From Candida dubliniensis CD36 (taxonomy: Eukaryota > Ascomycota > Pichiomycetes > Serinales > Debaryomycetaceae): a stretch of DNA of 64,000 bases. The position numbers and the translations under genes are program-made. This document shows positions 20,444 to 29,967 of this stretch, piece by piece (position 1 is the stretch's first letter; every line of letters begins with the position of its first letter). The notes below the pieces were generated by a model, which saw only the letters and a list, made by a program, of their open reading frames with translations, did not search any database and was not told the origin of the DNA. The DNA lies in the NCBI RefSeq assembly GCF_000026945.1, contig NC_012860.1:1054001-1118000 (forward strand), given 5' to 3'.

Positions 20444-21940
20444 TTAATGCTTATGACTATGTACATCATTGGAACCATTGATTTCTTCTTCTTCTTCTTG
20501 AGTTTTTACTTTCTCTTGTTCTTCTTCAACTTGTTCAAATTTAACAAAAATGTTTCTCACAAATCTATCATCTTGTCTAATCAAATCAGATAATCTTTTT
20601 TCGTATTGATTTAATGTTTTCAAATTAAGATTCTGGTTTGTAGTAGAAAGATTTATATGAATATTAGTATTAGCACCAGAAGACAACACCGATAATTGGT
20701 TTAATTTGAATTGTTTCAATTCATTATTCATTTGTAATTCATTATTAATGATTCCTTCAATTTTGTTGTATAATTCAGATCCGGGTCTTTCACCACGGTC
20801 AATCAATTCATTCCAAGCTTCTCTTAACGAATCGTAACCAGCTTTAATAATCAATATAGAAACACCAATACCACCAATTGAATCCAACCAAGCAACATTA
20901 AATAAAACTCCACCAGCAACAGTAAACAAGGCAACAACAGCAGTCAAGGAATCAACTCTATGATGCCAAGCATTTGCCACTAACACTTTTGAGTTGGTTT
21001 GAATTGCAACTTTCATTGTTTTACGATACAAGAGTTCTTTGGCAATAATTGACCCACCAGCCAACCAAGCAGCATTTATGTTAGGAATTTCTCGATGTGT
21101 AGTTATATTTGAAGGGTCAATGTGACCATGAGAATGGGCATCAGGTTGGGCTTGAACATGAGAATGGGAATGGGAATGATCATGACCAATATGAATGTGT
21201 GAAGCTATCTCATAAAGATGAGTTGGTAAGACAAATTCAAAAATTTGTAACAATGACGACCATCCAACTGAAATACCAGCAAATAAAAGAATAGCACTCA
21301 CCAGAAATGCACCGACTGTTTCAAGTTTACCGTAACCTAAAGGAAACTTGGTTGCAGTTCCAACTTTAGCAGCTACATTGACGGTGGCCAACGTTAAAAA
21401 ATCAGCAAGCATATCACTCACAGAGTGGATTGCATCTGCCACAAGCGCTTGTGAATGAAAGTAAACACCACCAACACCTTTGGAAATTGCCAATGTGACA
21501 TTGACTAACAACCCAATCCAGGTAATTCTCACGGCTGGATTAGTTTTAATTGCAGAAGCACCTCCAGCTAAAAGTTCATTTGGCTCATGCATGGAGTGCT
21601 TGTGATGATGGAGCATACCTGCTGCAGAATGCGAGTGTAAATGTTCTGAATCATGACTATGACTATGTACATGACTATGGGAATCCTGACCAGATGGCGG
21701 TGGAGGGGTTTCTTTGGACAATTGGTTGTTTGAAGTTGACATTGTTCGTTGAAAAATTGAAAATGTTGAATAAAAATGACGCGATATTAATGCAGTTCTC
21801 GTACAGTTTGGACGAGTGGTAAGTTTAAGCCTAATATGAAATTGAGATAAAGTCCAATACAGCACTGTGTTGGTAGAAGATCTATAATATAAATAACGAC
21901 TTAGGCTTGGTGAAGTCACTGACGAAAAATGATAATTCAT
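20444..21940 (-). CDS. MMT2: Mitochondrial cation diffusion facilitator, Mmt1/Mmt2-like metal transporter
   Basis: The 498-residue protein has a basic, Ser/Arg-rich N-terminus fitting a mitochondrial presequence (about 1-65), then a His-rich stretch (about 88-118). The cation-efflux core starts near residue 135 (ITWIGLLVNVTLAISKGVGG). The two CDF metal-site motifs are present: HSVSD in TM2 (DAIHSVSDMLADF) and HRVDS in TM5 (AWHHRVDSLTA). A second His-rich loop lies between TM4 and TM5 (about 250-275), and a His-ending cytosolic-type tail closes the protein. These features match yeast Mmt1/Mmt2, which move iron across the mitochondrial inner membrane. The loop and tail histidines may sense or feed metal. 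Whether it is the MMT1 or MMT2 counterpart cannot be decided here; the symbol is a family name. Confidence 0.85.
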   Translation of the reverse strand: MNYHFSSVTSPSLSRYLYYRSSTNTVLYWTLSQFHIRLKLTTRPNCTRTALISRHFYSTFSIFQRTMSTSNNQLSKETPPPPSGQDSHSHVHSHSHDSEHLHSHSAAGMLHHHKHSMHEPNELLAGGASAIKTNPAVRITWIGLLVNVTLAISKGVGGVYFHSQALVADAIHSVSDMLADFLTLATVNVAAKVGTATKFPLGYGKLETVGAFLVSAILLFAGISVGWSSLLQIFEFVLPTHLYEIASHIHIGHDHSHSHSHVQAQPDAHSHGHIDPSNITTHREIPNINAAWLAGGSIIAKELLYRKTMKVAIQTNSKVLVANAWHHRVDSLTAVVALFTVAGGVLFNVAWLDSIGGIGVSILIIKAGYDSLREAWNELIDRGERPGSELYNKIEGIINNELQMNNELKQFKLNQLSVLSSGANTNIHINLSTTNQNLNLKTLNQYEKRLSDLIRQDDRFVRNIFVKFEQVEEEQEKVKTQEEEEEINGSNDVHSHKH

Positions 21941-22628
21941 TATGGGAAATAAATTTTCTAGTGTCCAAGTGTTAAAAAGTTAATACACATATAATGTATG
22001 TAGACTCTTCTTTTTTTTTTTCTGGTGGTGAGTAGTTGATGATGATAGATGTGTGAGGGAAAACCGACGAGAATTGAAACGTAATCTAAATTATCTGGGC
22101 GTATTGAGCATAAAACCAGAACCACTGTTTGCTTTTATACGTTCTCTAATTTCCCTCCTTGTTAAAAAAAAAAAAAAGGAACCCTGTACGAAAGTATATA
22201 TTTGGTATTGATATCAGAAATATATGAATCCAACCAATAGAAAAGTCTGTAGAATAAACAATGTAGGAAAAGTTATAACCAATTGTGACATTCCGATTTC
22301 TTCCCTTTTCTCTCTCTCCAGTTTTTTTTTTTTGAGCTTTTTTCAATTTTTTTTTGTTTTCTGCTGCTGTTGCTCTTTTTGATTTCTGTTAATTATGCGA
22401 TTTAACGGCAAAGCTATTGTGTCTCTTAACTTACGTATGTATAAACCTGTCAACACCCAATTATAATCATTCTGGGTTATATGATAATTTTTTTTTTCTT
22501 TCTTTTTTTTTTACAATTGGAAATAATTGATACTATAGTTTTAGTTAAACTTCCATTACTACTATTCTTCTACTGTAGATATTTCTATACACAAGTCACT
22601 TTTGGGGCATGGCACACGTCTTTTTTTT
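21941..22628. other. Intergenic, promoter of the MMT-type gene
   Basis: About 0.69 kb with several poly-T/A tracts (22010, 22165, 22325, 22490) and no supported gene. A run of T directly precedes the stop of the next gene at 22629. Confidence 0.7.
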
Positions 22629-23747
22629 TTAAAACAAGTGTTCGAGAAATGCTGTTGTTGATCTTATGCTAATATTATTGACATTAACTTCATTGCCGTT
22701 AGCCATATTGCTGCCTGCACCAGATATAATTTCTCCTGGAACCTGTTTTTTCAACATTTCCAATCTCTTTAGTGTATAACTCTTTGATTGTGAGTCATAG
22801 AGAGACTTCTTCATTCCTTGTGTTGGTTGTTTGACATGCAAGTAATTACACGTTGCTCCACGGTTACAATGACCATGATCCCAAGCCAGACAATGTGCAT
22901 CGGAAATACTATTTACAGGCGATAGCTCACTGTAGATTGGTCTCCCATTATACCATTCCTGATTCAATTGCAAGTTTGCGTTATATGCATCCTCATAATC
23001 ATTGAACTTGACGTACACATGACCAGATAGATGGTTTTCATTTTCACACACAGCCATATCATTGATCTGGCCTAATTTAGCAATATGAACAAATATATCT
23101 TGGTAAAATAAATCAAAATCTTTCCGAATCTGTTCGTCGGTGAGGACAGGATGGCTTTCATCATGACTATGTTTTTCTTGGTTGATGCATGTCTTCTCCT
23201 GGCTGTGATTCGGCACTTCTGGTGTTGTATCTTGGTGTGCCAATTCTTCCTTCTCAAGTTCGCTTTGTTCCTCTTTACTTGATTCATCATGTTTGTCTTG
23301 CTGAGTAATTTTGGATTCTCCTTCAATGTCCTTTTCTTTATCTTTATCTATCAATGCTTCAGAAATTTTCTTCTTTATTTCATTAAGTTTCTTATTGTCT
23401 TCATCAACAGCAATCACCTCCTCGTTATCCTTAACATCATCTCTTGGCTCATGTTTGATCTTTGCATCAGCTTCACCATCTTTTTTGTTCTCAGTTTTCC
23501 GTTTCTTGGCCAGATGATGTTTTTTATTCGGTTTTAAATATTCTTCTAGATCAAATCGTGGATTTTGATAAAGGTTGGGAATTAATATAGTTTTCGTACT
23601 TGTTGGTCTCAAATGCTTTTTGGTGCATTTTTCGCCATGCCGACAAGCACCAATTCTCGTATAAAAGGAACACAAAACAGTTGACTTTAGTCGAGTCTGA
23701 TTTCGATTTTGAGATTGAGATTGATATATTTGTTCAGTTGTATCCAT
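22629..23747 (-). CDS. U2AF small subunit-like splicing factor, copy 1
   Basis: The 372-residue protein has the U2AF35 order. A first CCCH zinc finger uses C26, C35, C41 and H45 (CSFYTRIGACRHGEKCTKKH). The U2AF-homology RRM lies at about 207-278 (DIFVHIAKLGQINDMAVCEN, YNANLQLNQEWYNGRP). A second CCCH finger uses C286, C294, C300 and H304. U2AF35 reads the 3' splice-site AG with the large subunit in the nucleus. Unusually, about 140 charged Lys/Glu/Asp-rich residues (about 70-205) separate finger 1 from the RRM. The C-terminus has no RS domain. A paralogue with the same oddities lies at 50018-51142. S. cerevisiae has lost this subunit. Start ATG at 23747 is the first in frame. Confidence 0.88.
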   Translation of the reverse strand: MDTTEQIYQSQSQNRNQTRLKSTVLCSFYTRIGACRHGEKCTKKHLRPTSTKTILIPNLYQNPRFDLEEYLKPNKKHHLAKKRKTENKKDGEADAKIKHEPRDDVKDNEEVIAVDEDNKKLNEIKKKISEALIDKDKEKDIEGESKITQQDKHDESSKEEQSELEKEELAHQDTTPEVPNHSQEKTCINQEKHSHDESHPVLTDEQIRKDFDLFYQDIFVHIAKLGQINDMAVCENENHLSGHVYVKFNDYEDAYNANLQLNQEWYNGRPIYSELSPVNSISDAHCLAWDHGHCNRGATCNYLHVKQPTQGMKKSLYDSQSKSYTLKRLEMLKKQVPGEIISGAGSNMANGNEVNVNNISIRSTTAFLEHLF

Positions 23748-24322
23748 AATGAATGTGGGTGTAGTTGTGTTTGATGAAATCTGAGTGAAATCGTTAAAAA
23801 CTATCGATCAATCACACATCAGACAAACAGTTGATTATTTTTTCATTCATTATGTTTAGTTTTTTTTTTTCCCTCCACAAAAAGAAAAGTGGGTGTGTGC
23901 TACTATTTATTTAATTTGTCGTCTCACTACTACCACCACCACAACTTATTGTCCCGTATTGAACTTAATACCAATATGGAGACCCTAGACCCTGTTCCAT
24001 GATAACAACGCCTTGAAAATTTTTCAAACTGAAAGCTGCGGGAGTGCAACATCGAGTGTATGAACAGAAATTCAACATGAAAGTAGAAAGGTCATATGAC
24101 AAAACAAAAGCGTACATGGAGAGCTTCATTGTTGTTCGGCATAGTTGTCAAATGTTCAATTCCTTTTCCTTTTCCTTTTCTTTTGTTATCGTGAAAACAA
24201 TTGATCCAGGCATCTACTTATTCTTCGATTTTTGGAAAATTATGGGAACCAAACGAGGCCTCTATTATACTTGGTTAATAAATACATATTTATCCAATTC
24301 TTGAAGTTTGTATTTTCTTTTA

Positions 24323-24328
24323 ACGCGT
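24323..24328. promoter_or_regulatory. ACGCGT (MCB-like) box
   Basis: MluI cell-cycle-box palindrome about 580 bases upstream of the U2AF-like ATG; a second copy lies 50 bases to the right. Known to bind MBF in yeasts; activity here is unproven. Confidence 0.3.
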
Positions 24329-24372
24329 CACTTATATGATTCTACTGTACAAGAATAAACACCATGCTATCA

Positions 24373-24378
24373 ACGCGT
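24373..24378. promoter_or_regulatory. ACGCGT (MCB-like) box
   Basis: Second MluI-type palindrome of the pair in this intergenic region. Confidence 0.3.
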
Positions 24379-26016
24379 TATGACACGCTAGTGAGTACTT
24401 GCGCAACACCTTGGATTGGTCTGGATTAGTTTGTTGTTGTTGTTGTTGTTGTTGTTAAATGCCGGGAAAGTATTGGTTCGTCTCTAAACGCGGATTTCAT
24501 GAGTTTTGTAAAGAATTAGCGAACGACTATCACACTAATTTGGAGAGAAGAAGTACACATTGTTCAATAATATCTCAACAACAAAAAAAAAAGCAACAAT
24601 TTGTACTTTCCACACATATCTACAGATCAATAAGAGAGATAATTAGTAGAAAACAGGTGAAAATGATTGATTAAAAAAAGACTATTCGCTTTAGATGTTC
24701 TTGAACTACAAAAGTATTAGATGCAGCATTCGTCAATTCTTCCATCAAACAATTTTTTTGGTGGTTGTGTACATCACCCCAAATCCTTCGTCTAGTCTTG
24801 CTATTCTGTTTAATTGTAGGTGGATTTTGCATTCCACATATAAGCTGCATAGTAGAGGAAAAGGCCACCATTACAATTAGGATACACTTACTATATATAC
24901 TTTTCAAACAAGACAACAACATCAGATTTACTGGATGGTTTGCAAACCAAATATATGTATAGTTTAAAATATGTTCAATAATACGAAAATATTTGTGAGG
25001 TGAAAAGAAACAACAGCAGCAGCAGCGGGAAACGATTCAAAAAATTCTTGGCAAAATCCAAGATCTCGAAAGCAAAGAAAAAGTGTAATAGCCATGTTTT
25101 TACGATATAATATAATATTGCTTCATTTGAAGTCTATTGTAATACAATTTATTTTATTTCTCAGCAGGTACCAGTATATTCAGTGTAACAAAACTATGCT
25201 TCTACTTGTGTTTAATCCCATCTTAAATCAAAAAATGAATTTCTCTTGATGGTGAGAACTGAGACGGGTTTTTAAACCATAAAAAGAAATTAAAAGAAAA
25301 AATGAATTGATAAATGTCGTCAACGACAACAAACGACAAATATAGCCACACACAAAAAGTAACTATTTTCTAAATACAAAAAAACATCATTAAGCGCCAT
25401 ACAGATTGCTGAGTTATGTCCGAGGGTGTAAATATTATTTTATTCCAAAAATCTGCTGCTGTCTATTACTATTACTACTACTACTAATATTACTATCACT
25501 AACAAAAGATACAAGCTAATTTCCACTGCCATAGCCACTGGTTTTAGTTCAAGATCAAATTTATTCTCTAATTTATCTGTTATAATTACTTTTAGTAATT
25601 TCATCACAAACTAGAGTTATCAGAATACTCGACATTATATTGGTCAAAGATTAAAGACGACAAGGAACTTTGATAAAATTATTTTTTATCAAATCTATTC
25701 AATTCCATTCTACCCGAATATTATTTTTACTAACATGCCCTATTTGAAACAACAACAACAACAATATAATGCGGATTCTATATTATTAAATTATCATAAC
25801 AATAGCCTTGAAAGGTTATTCTTGCATTGCCTCTTTCTTGTTTTTTTTTTTTTTCGTTCGTTGTCTCTCTCCAATTTGCCCATCCATTTCATCTCACTCA
25901 CCCCCCTGTTGGCCTTTGCCAGTTATTCTCCTTAAACGATTTTGTGATATATTGAAAGCCATCTGGCAATGTTTTGATGAAATATAAACTAACTATCAAG
26001 TCTCTTCACTTCTCTG

Positions 26017-26034
26017 CCCCCCCCCCCCCCCCCC
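26017..26034. repeat. 18-base poly-C tract
   Basis: Eighteen consecutive C, about 290 bases upstream of the beta-mannosyltransferase ATG, rare in such AT-rich DNA. Confidence 0.9.
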
Positions 26035-26326
26035 TAAAGAAAATTTTTCTCACCACTCTATTCTACTCTACTCTGCTTTACTTTACTTCAATTTCATTAC
26101 TTTTATAAACTATAATATAACCTTTCCTTTTTGCATTAACAGAAGTAATAACTTCCATTAACATATAGCATTCAGAACATCAAGAGATTCACATCTCTTT
26201 ATTGAAGTTTCATTGTTAATATCTTTTTTTTTTTAATAACATCCAGATTTGCACTCAAATTAATTTTACAACCATTCAAAGAGGTAATCCATATTCAGCA
26301 TATTCATACATAAAGTTACAAAAGAG

Positions 26327-28288
26327 ATGTTGGCTTGGCTTAGATATCGTATTAAATCTTATAATACTACTAGTACTACTACTGCCAGTGCTTCCTCATT
26401 ATTATCATCAGCCATGTTTAGAAAATGGTACAAACAAGGAACAAAGTTAAACTTTACGTTACTTATCCTTTGTCTACTTTTAACATTTTCAGTTTTCTTC
26501 AATTATTTTTACTTGGCTGATAATTATGGGTTTGATATTAATACTGAAGATCAAGAAAAGATCTTCAATGATAGAAAAGTTGTTATTTTCCCTAACAACT
26601 TTGAAATTACTGACAAAAACTTAGTTGAATATTATCTCAAAACTCTTGAAGAACCTTTACATCCACAAGATACAATTTATAGAAACCGATTCACTTACAA
26701 AGTACCCGACGTCACCTATAAAAGTCAATCTATCAATCTATTTAGTGGTCTTTCTCAGAATAGTCAATCTTCCCAATGTGAAGAATTATCTTCAGTTTAT
26801 AATATTGACGTTAGTGGACCTCAAAACAAAAATTGTGATTTATATAAAGTTTTAGGGAAATTTTTGAATGACAATAGTGAATATTTCCAAGAAGTTTCAC
26901 CACTTTTCCCCAATTTGAAAGAATTACTAACCAAAAAACAGATTGAAAAACATTGGTATCAATTAATTGGATCCTCAGTTTGGTTGGAACAATATGGAGT
27001 TCATTTGATGACTTCAAGGATATTCTATTCGAGTACGGGGGATAAAGTGAAACCAGTGGTTTCATTAACTTATGTACAAGCATTTGATCATGATTGGCGT
27101 GAAATTGAAAATGTCGAGTTAATTGTTCCTGATGGTGAAGGTAAATACAAACCAAAAACTTATCCCACATTTTTACCAATGTCAGTTTACCACAATGAAA
27201 AGCAACAACAAGGTAGATTTTATGGTGTGGAAGATCCTAGAATAACATTAGTGAGAAATAAACTTGGTTATGATGAACCAATAATTGTTTATAATTCACA
27301 TCATCGGAAAATTACTAATGCCAAATCTGATAATGATGGTGAAAGTAATATTCACTTCAAAGCGTATCGATCAATATTTATGGCATGGTTATGGCAAAAT
27401 CAAAAGGGGAAAACCAATGTTGAAGAAATAGTAAATGGGAAAGTGAAAAATCGGGTTTATGTCAAGAGTAAGGAATTAATAAAACCTAATAATAAAAGAG
27501 AAGACAAGGAGAAAAATTGGGCTCCATTTATTAATTATCAACAAAGAATGAAACAAGGTTTTGATTCGCATATATATTTTATATATCAATTCCAAGATTT
27601 GAAAATCTTAAAGTGTTCAATTTTGGATGATGAGGATTGTGTTTGGGAATACCAATTTAATGACAAAAATGGTGCTGGTAGATTACGTGGTGGTACTGAA
27701 TTGGTCAATATAAATCGATTGTTAACTACGTTTGACCATCCAGAAGTTAACCGTGTCAAAAATTTGATGCCAGAAAATCGAGAAATTTGGATTGGGGTGG
27801 CTAGAGCAGCATTAGAGAAATGTGGTTGTGGAGATAAAATGTATCGTCCAAACATTGTAGTTTTAATCAAAGATGGTGATAATGAATATAGATTGTCTCA
27901 TGTTTCTCCATTTGTTGAATTAGGAATTCCTATTTTACCATGGTGGTCGGATAAGGGGATCTGTGATGGGAAGAATTTGATTATTCCTAATGGTATTTCA
28001 TCGTGGCATTTGAATAAGAATGAAGATAATTCTATTCAAGATTATTTGACTCTTAGTATATCTAGAGCTGATGCAACCGTTGATCTTATTCATATCAAGG
28101 GATTATTAAAGTCATTATTATTTGAAGATCCAAATCTGAAATTACTAGAGGTGAATGATTATGGATTTAATAACAAGAACATTGAATGTGCCGTGAAATC
28201 TTCAGAAGTATTTTGTAAAAAATATGGGGAAGAGCATAAGAAAAATAAAGAGGAAAATAAAGCAAAAGGGAAAGGGTCCTCTAATTAA
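26327..28288 (+). CDS. Beta-1,2-mannosyltransferase, BMT (GT91) family
   Basis: The 653-residue protein is a type II Golgi enzyme by layout: short cytosolic N-terminus, one membrane segment at about 42-63 (FTLLILCLLLTFSVFFNYFY), then a large lumenal domain. The lumenal part carries family hallmarks such as 'GRFYGVEDPRITLV', 'YNSHHRKI', 'RLRGGTELVNINR', 'ARAALEKCGCGDKMYRPNIVV' and 'LSHVSPFVELGIPILPWW'. BMT enzymes add beta-1,2-linked mannose to cell-wall phosphopeptidomannan or phospholipomannan in Candida, an antigen seen by host lectins. C. albicans has nine members; which one this is cannot be told from memory. The ATG at 26327 is used; another ATG at 26414 (MFRKWYKQ), closer to the membrane segment, is a possible start. 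A Lys/Glu tail ends the protein. Confidence 0.88.
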   Translation: MLAWLRYRIKSYNTTSTTTASASSLLSSAMFRKWYKQGTKLNFTLLILCLLLTFSVFFNYFYLADNYGFDINTEDQEKIFNDRKVVIFPNNFEITDKNLVEYYLKTLEEPLHPQDTIYRNRFTYKVPDVTYKSQSINLFSGLSQNSQSSQCEELSSVYNIDVSGPQNKNCDLYKVLGKFLNDNSEYFQEVSPLFPNLKELLTKKQIEKHWYQLIGSSVWLEQYGVHLMTSRIFYSSTGDKVKPVVSLTYVQAFDHDWREIENVELIVPDGEGKYKPKTYPTFLPMSVYHNEKQQQGRFYGVEDPRITLVRNKLGYDEPIIVYNSHHRKITNAKSDNDGESNIHFKAYRSIFMAWLWQNQKGKTNVEEIVNGKVKNRVYVKSKELIKPNNKREDKEKNWAPFINYQQRMKQGFDSHIYFIYQFQDLKILKCSILDDEDCVWEYQFNDKNGAGRLRGGTELVNINRLLTTFDHPEVNRVKNLMPENREIWIGVARAALEKCGCGDKMYRPNIVVLIKDGDNEYRLSHVSPFVELGIPILPWWSDKGICDGKNLIIPNGISSWHLNKNEDNSIQDYLTLSISRADATVDLIHIKGLLKSLLFEDPNLKLLEVNDYGFNNKNIECAVKSSEVFCKKYGEEHKKNKEENKAKGKGSSN

Positions 28289-28447
28289 AAAAGGGAACCC
28301 TCTTTTCCAACAAAATATAGAATAAATCAAATCAACCAGGTCAAGCATATATTCTATTCTAATGTATGTATATTTTATATATATATATGTATAAATCTTG
28401 ATAGAAGGAAAATCGAGGAATAGATGCCTTAGCATTAATGCATTTTG

Positions 28448-28472
28448 TTTTTTTTTTTTTTTTTTTTTTTTT
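28448..28472. repeat. Poly-T tract between converging genes
   Basis: Twenty-five T in a row in the 190-base gap between the mannosyltransferase and the IZH-type gene. It lies just past the IZH stop in minus-strand direction and could help form its 3' end. Confidence 0.85.
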
Positions 28473-28478
28473 GAAGTA

Positions 28479-29453
28479 TTATAAATTGGGTAATGTGTGT
28501 AAATGCAAATAATGATAAGATTGGACTAACCCCTTCCAATGACAAAAAGCAGCAATCACTACCATAACATGAAAGATTTGGTGTGAATGACCAAAAATGT
28601 CAAACATGCCGCTCAGTGGATTATTTAATAATGTATGTTCATCATCTTCAACATGAGTGAATCTTTCAGGAACTCTAGCAGCATATAATACTGCTCCACC
28701 AATATAAAATACTCCTTCTAAAATCAACCATTCAACACCTGCTTTTTGTCTTGTGATTTCAAACCCAAACATATACATTGAATTAACAATAGGCAATACT
28801 CCAGACAATCCAAAAAGTATAAACATAAATGATCTAAATGGACGATATTCGTTTGATGAAAATTTCTGATCCAATGTTAAAACAGTACATACTGTCCCGA
28901 AAAATAATGATAACGCAACGAAAATATTTCTATACCAAGGATAATCATAATAAGCGAAAACTATAATTGAAATTAATGAACAAGTGATTAGAATCACAAT
29001 CCCGAAATAATCTAATTGATTACCAAATTTTGACACAGGATGAGAATGGGCTTTTATACAATGGAAAGTCGATGACATAAACATACAAAATGTACATGCT
29101 AAACCAAATTGAAGAAAATTTAATTTTTCCCAAATTCCAAGATAATTATCATATTTAGGTAATATATAATTGATGTAATATAATATAACCCAAAATGATA
29201 TACTCAGAGGTAATAAATGAGAATAAATATTGACTGATTCATTATGTAGATAAGTTAATGATTTAAAACATTCTTTATAGGAATTAGTTTGTTTGACATA
29301 ACCTGATTTAATAAAATGATTATCTTGTTGCCATTCATCAAGTTCATGATAATAATGTAATCGTTTCTGTAATGGAGTTGTTTCTAACACGGTTGAAGTT
29401 TGACTATTATCCAGTTTTTGTCGTTGTCTTAATGAAATGTTTGAATTTTGCAT
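28479..29453 (-). CDS. IZH/PAQR-family (hemolysin III-type) seven-helix membrane protein
   Basis: The 324-residue protein matches yeast Izh1-like PAQR proteins in size and pattern. A soluble N-terminus holds 'LHYYHELDEWQQDNHFIKSG' and 'LTYLHNESVNIYSHLLP'. Then come about seven membrane helices. Three family metal-site elements are visible: S-x3-H in 'SSTFHCIKAHS', an Asp in 'NQLDYFGIVI', and paired His in 'HQIFHVMVVIAAFCHW'. In yeast Izh proteins affect zinc and sterol homeostasis and relate to animal adiponectin/progestin receptors, with ceramidase-like chemistry proposed. Which IZH paralogue it is cannot be settled, so no symbol is given. It is convergent with the mannosyltransferase. Start ATG at 29453. 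Confidence 0.87.
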   Translation of the reverse strand: MQNSNISLRQRQKLDNSQTSTVLETTPLQKRLHYYHELDEWQQDNHFIKSGYVKQTNSYKECFKSLTYLHNESVNIYSHLLPLSISFWVILYYINYILPKYDNYLGIWEKLNFLQFGLACTFCMFMSSTFHCIKAHSHPVSKFGNQLDYFGIVILITCSLISIIVFAYYDYPWYRNIFVALSLFFGTVCTVLTLDQKFSSNEYRPFRSFMFILFGLSGVLPIVNSMYMFGFEITRQKAGVEWLILEGVFYIGGAVLYAARVPERFTHVEDDEHTLLNNPLSGMFDIFGHSHQIFHVMVVIAAFCHWKGLVQSYHYLHLHTLPNL

Positions 29454-29967
29454 TATGTTAACAACGTGAAATTAATCAAATATGGGAGATCTGAAAGTTG
29501 AACAATGGAAAAAAAAAAAAAAAAGGAAAAGTATTTATATAAAGATCGAAATAAAGTTGAAAAAAAAAAGGGGGGGGGGGAGGAAGGTGGTGAATATTAT
29601 TATAATGTTAGAGAAGGTTGCATAACTCATCTAGAGATTTCCCATTTTGGATAAGTTGTTGTTCGTGGTTAGTTTATTTGTGGTCTAAAATATATATAAT
29701 TTTTGTTGGGCACCAGAAAATCATACACACACACACACACATCATCATACAAGAAAAATAGTAGAAAGCACAAACAAGATTTTAGATCGATCGATTGATC
29801 GATTGATGTTAATACACTGTTTTTTTTTTTTTTTGGGCGGACCAACTTTATCAGAAGATATTTGGAGAAAATAAAGGCACGTGACTTCCATGCAAAGTTT
29901 ATCAACTTTAAAAAATAAATATAAACTACCACCTCTATTGCAGACAGGCAATATATAATCTTCTAGT
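29454..29967. other. Intergenic, IZH-type promoter and ARG2 3' side
   Basis: About 0.5 kb with an A19 and a G11 tract next to each other (29510-29580), a CA repeat near 29730, a GATC/GATT stretch near 29790, a T15 tract near 29825 and a CACGTG at 29878-29883. No coding frame supported. Confidence 0.75.
29570..29580. repeat. 11-base poly-G tract
   Basis: Eleven G on the plus strand directly after a poly-A run, about 117 bases upstream of the IZH-type ATG. Confidence 0.85.

Larger units (their letters stand above)
23748..26326. other. 2.6 kb divergent intergenic region
   Basis: This separates the U2AF-like gene and the beta-mannosyltransferase. Open frames (24044-24304, 24459-24674, 24671-24922, 25735-25935) are short and show no domain. 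Noted items: two ACGCGT boxes (24323-24328, 24373-24378), a GTT repeat near 24430, a CAG repeat near 25015, an 18-C tract at 26017-26034 and a T-rich leader before the mannosyltransferase. No RNA gene recognised. Confidence 0.7.

Noticed and set aside
24044..24962. Small frames in the U2AF/mannosyltransferase gap
   Set aside because: Short, overlapping on both strands and without features of a conserved protein.
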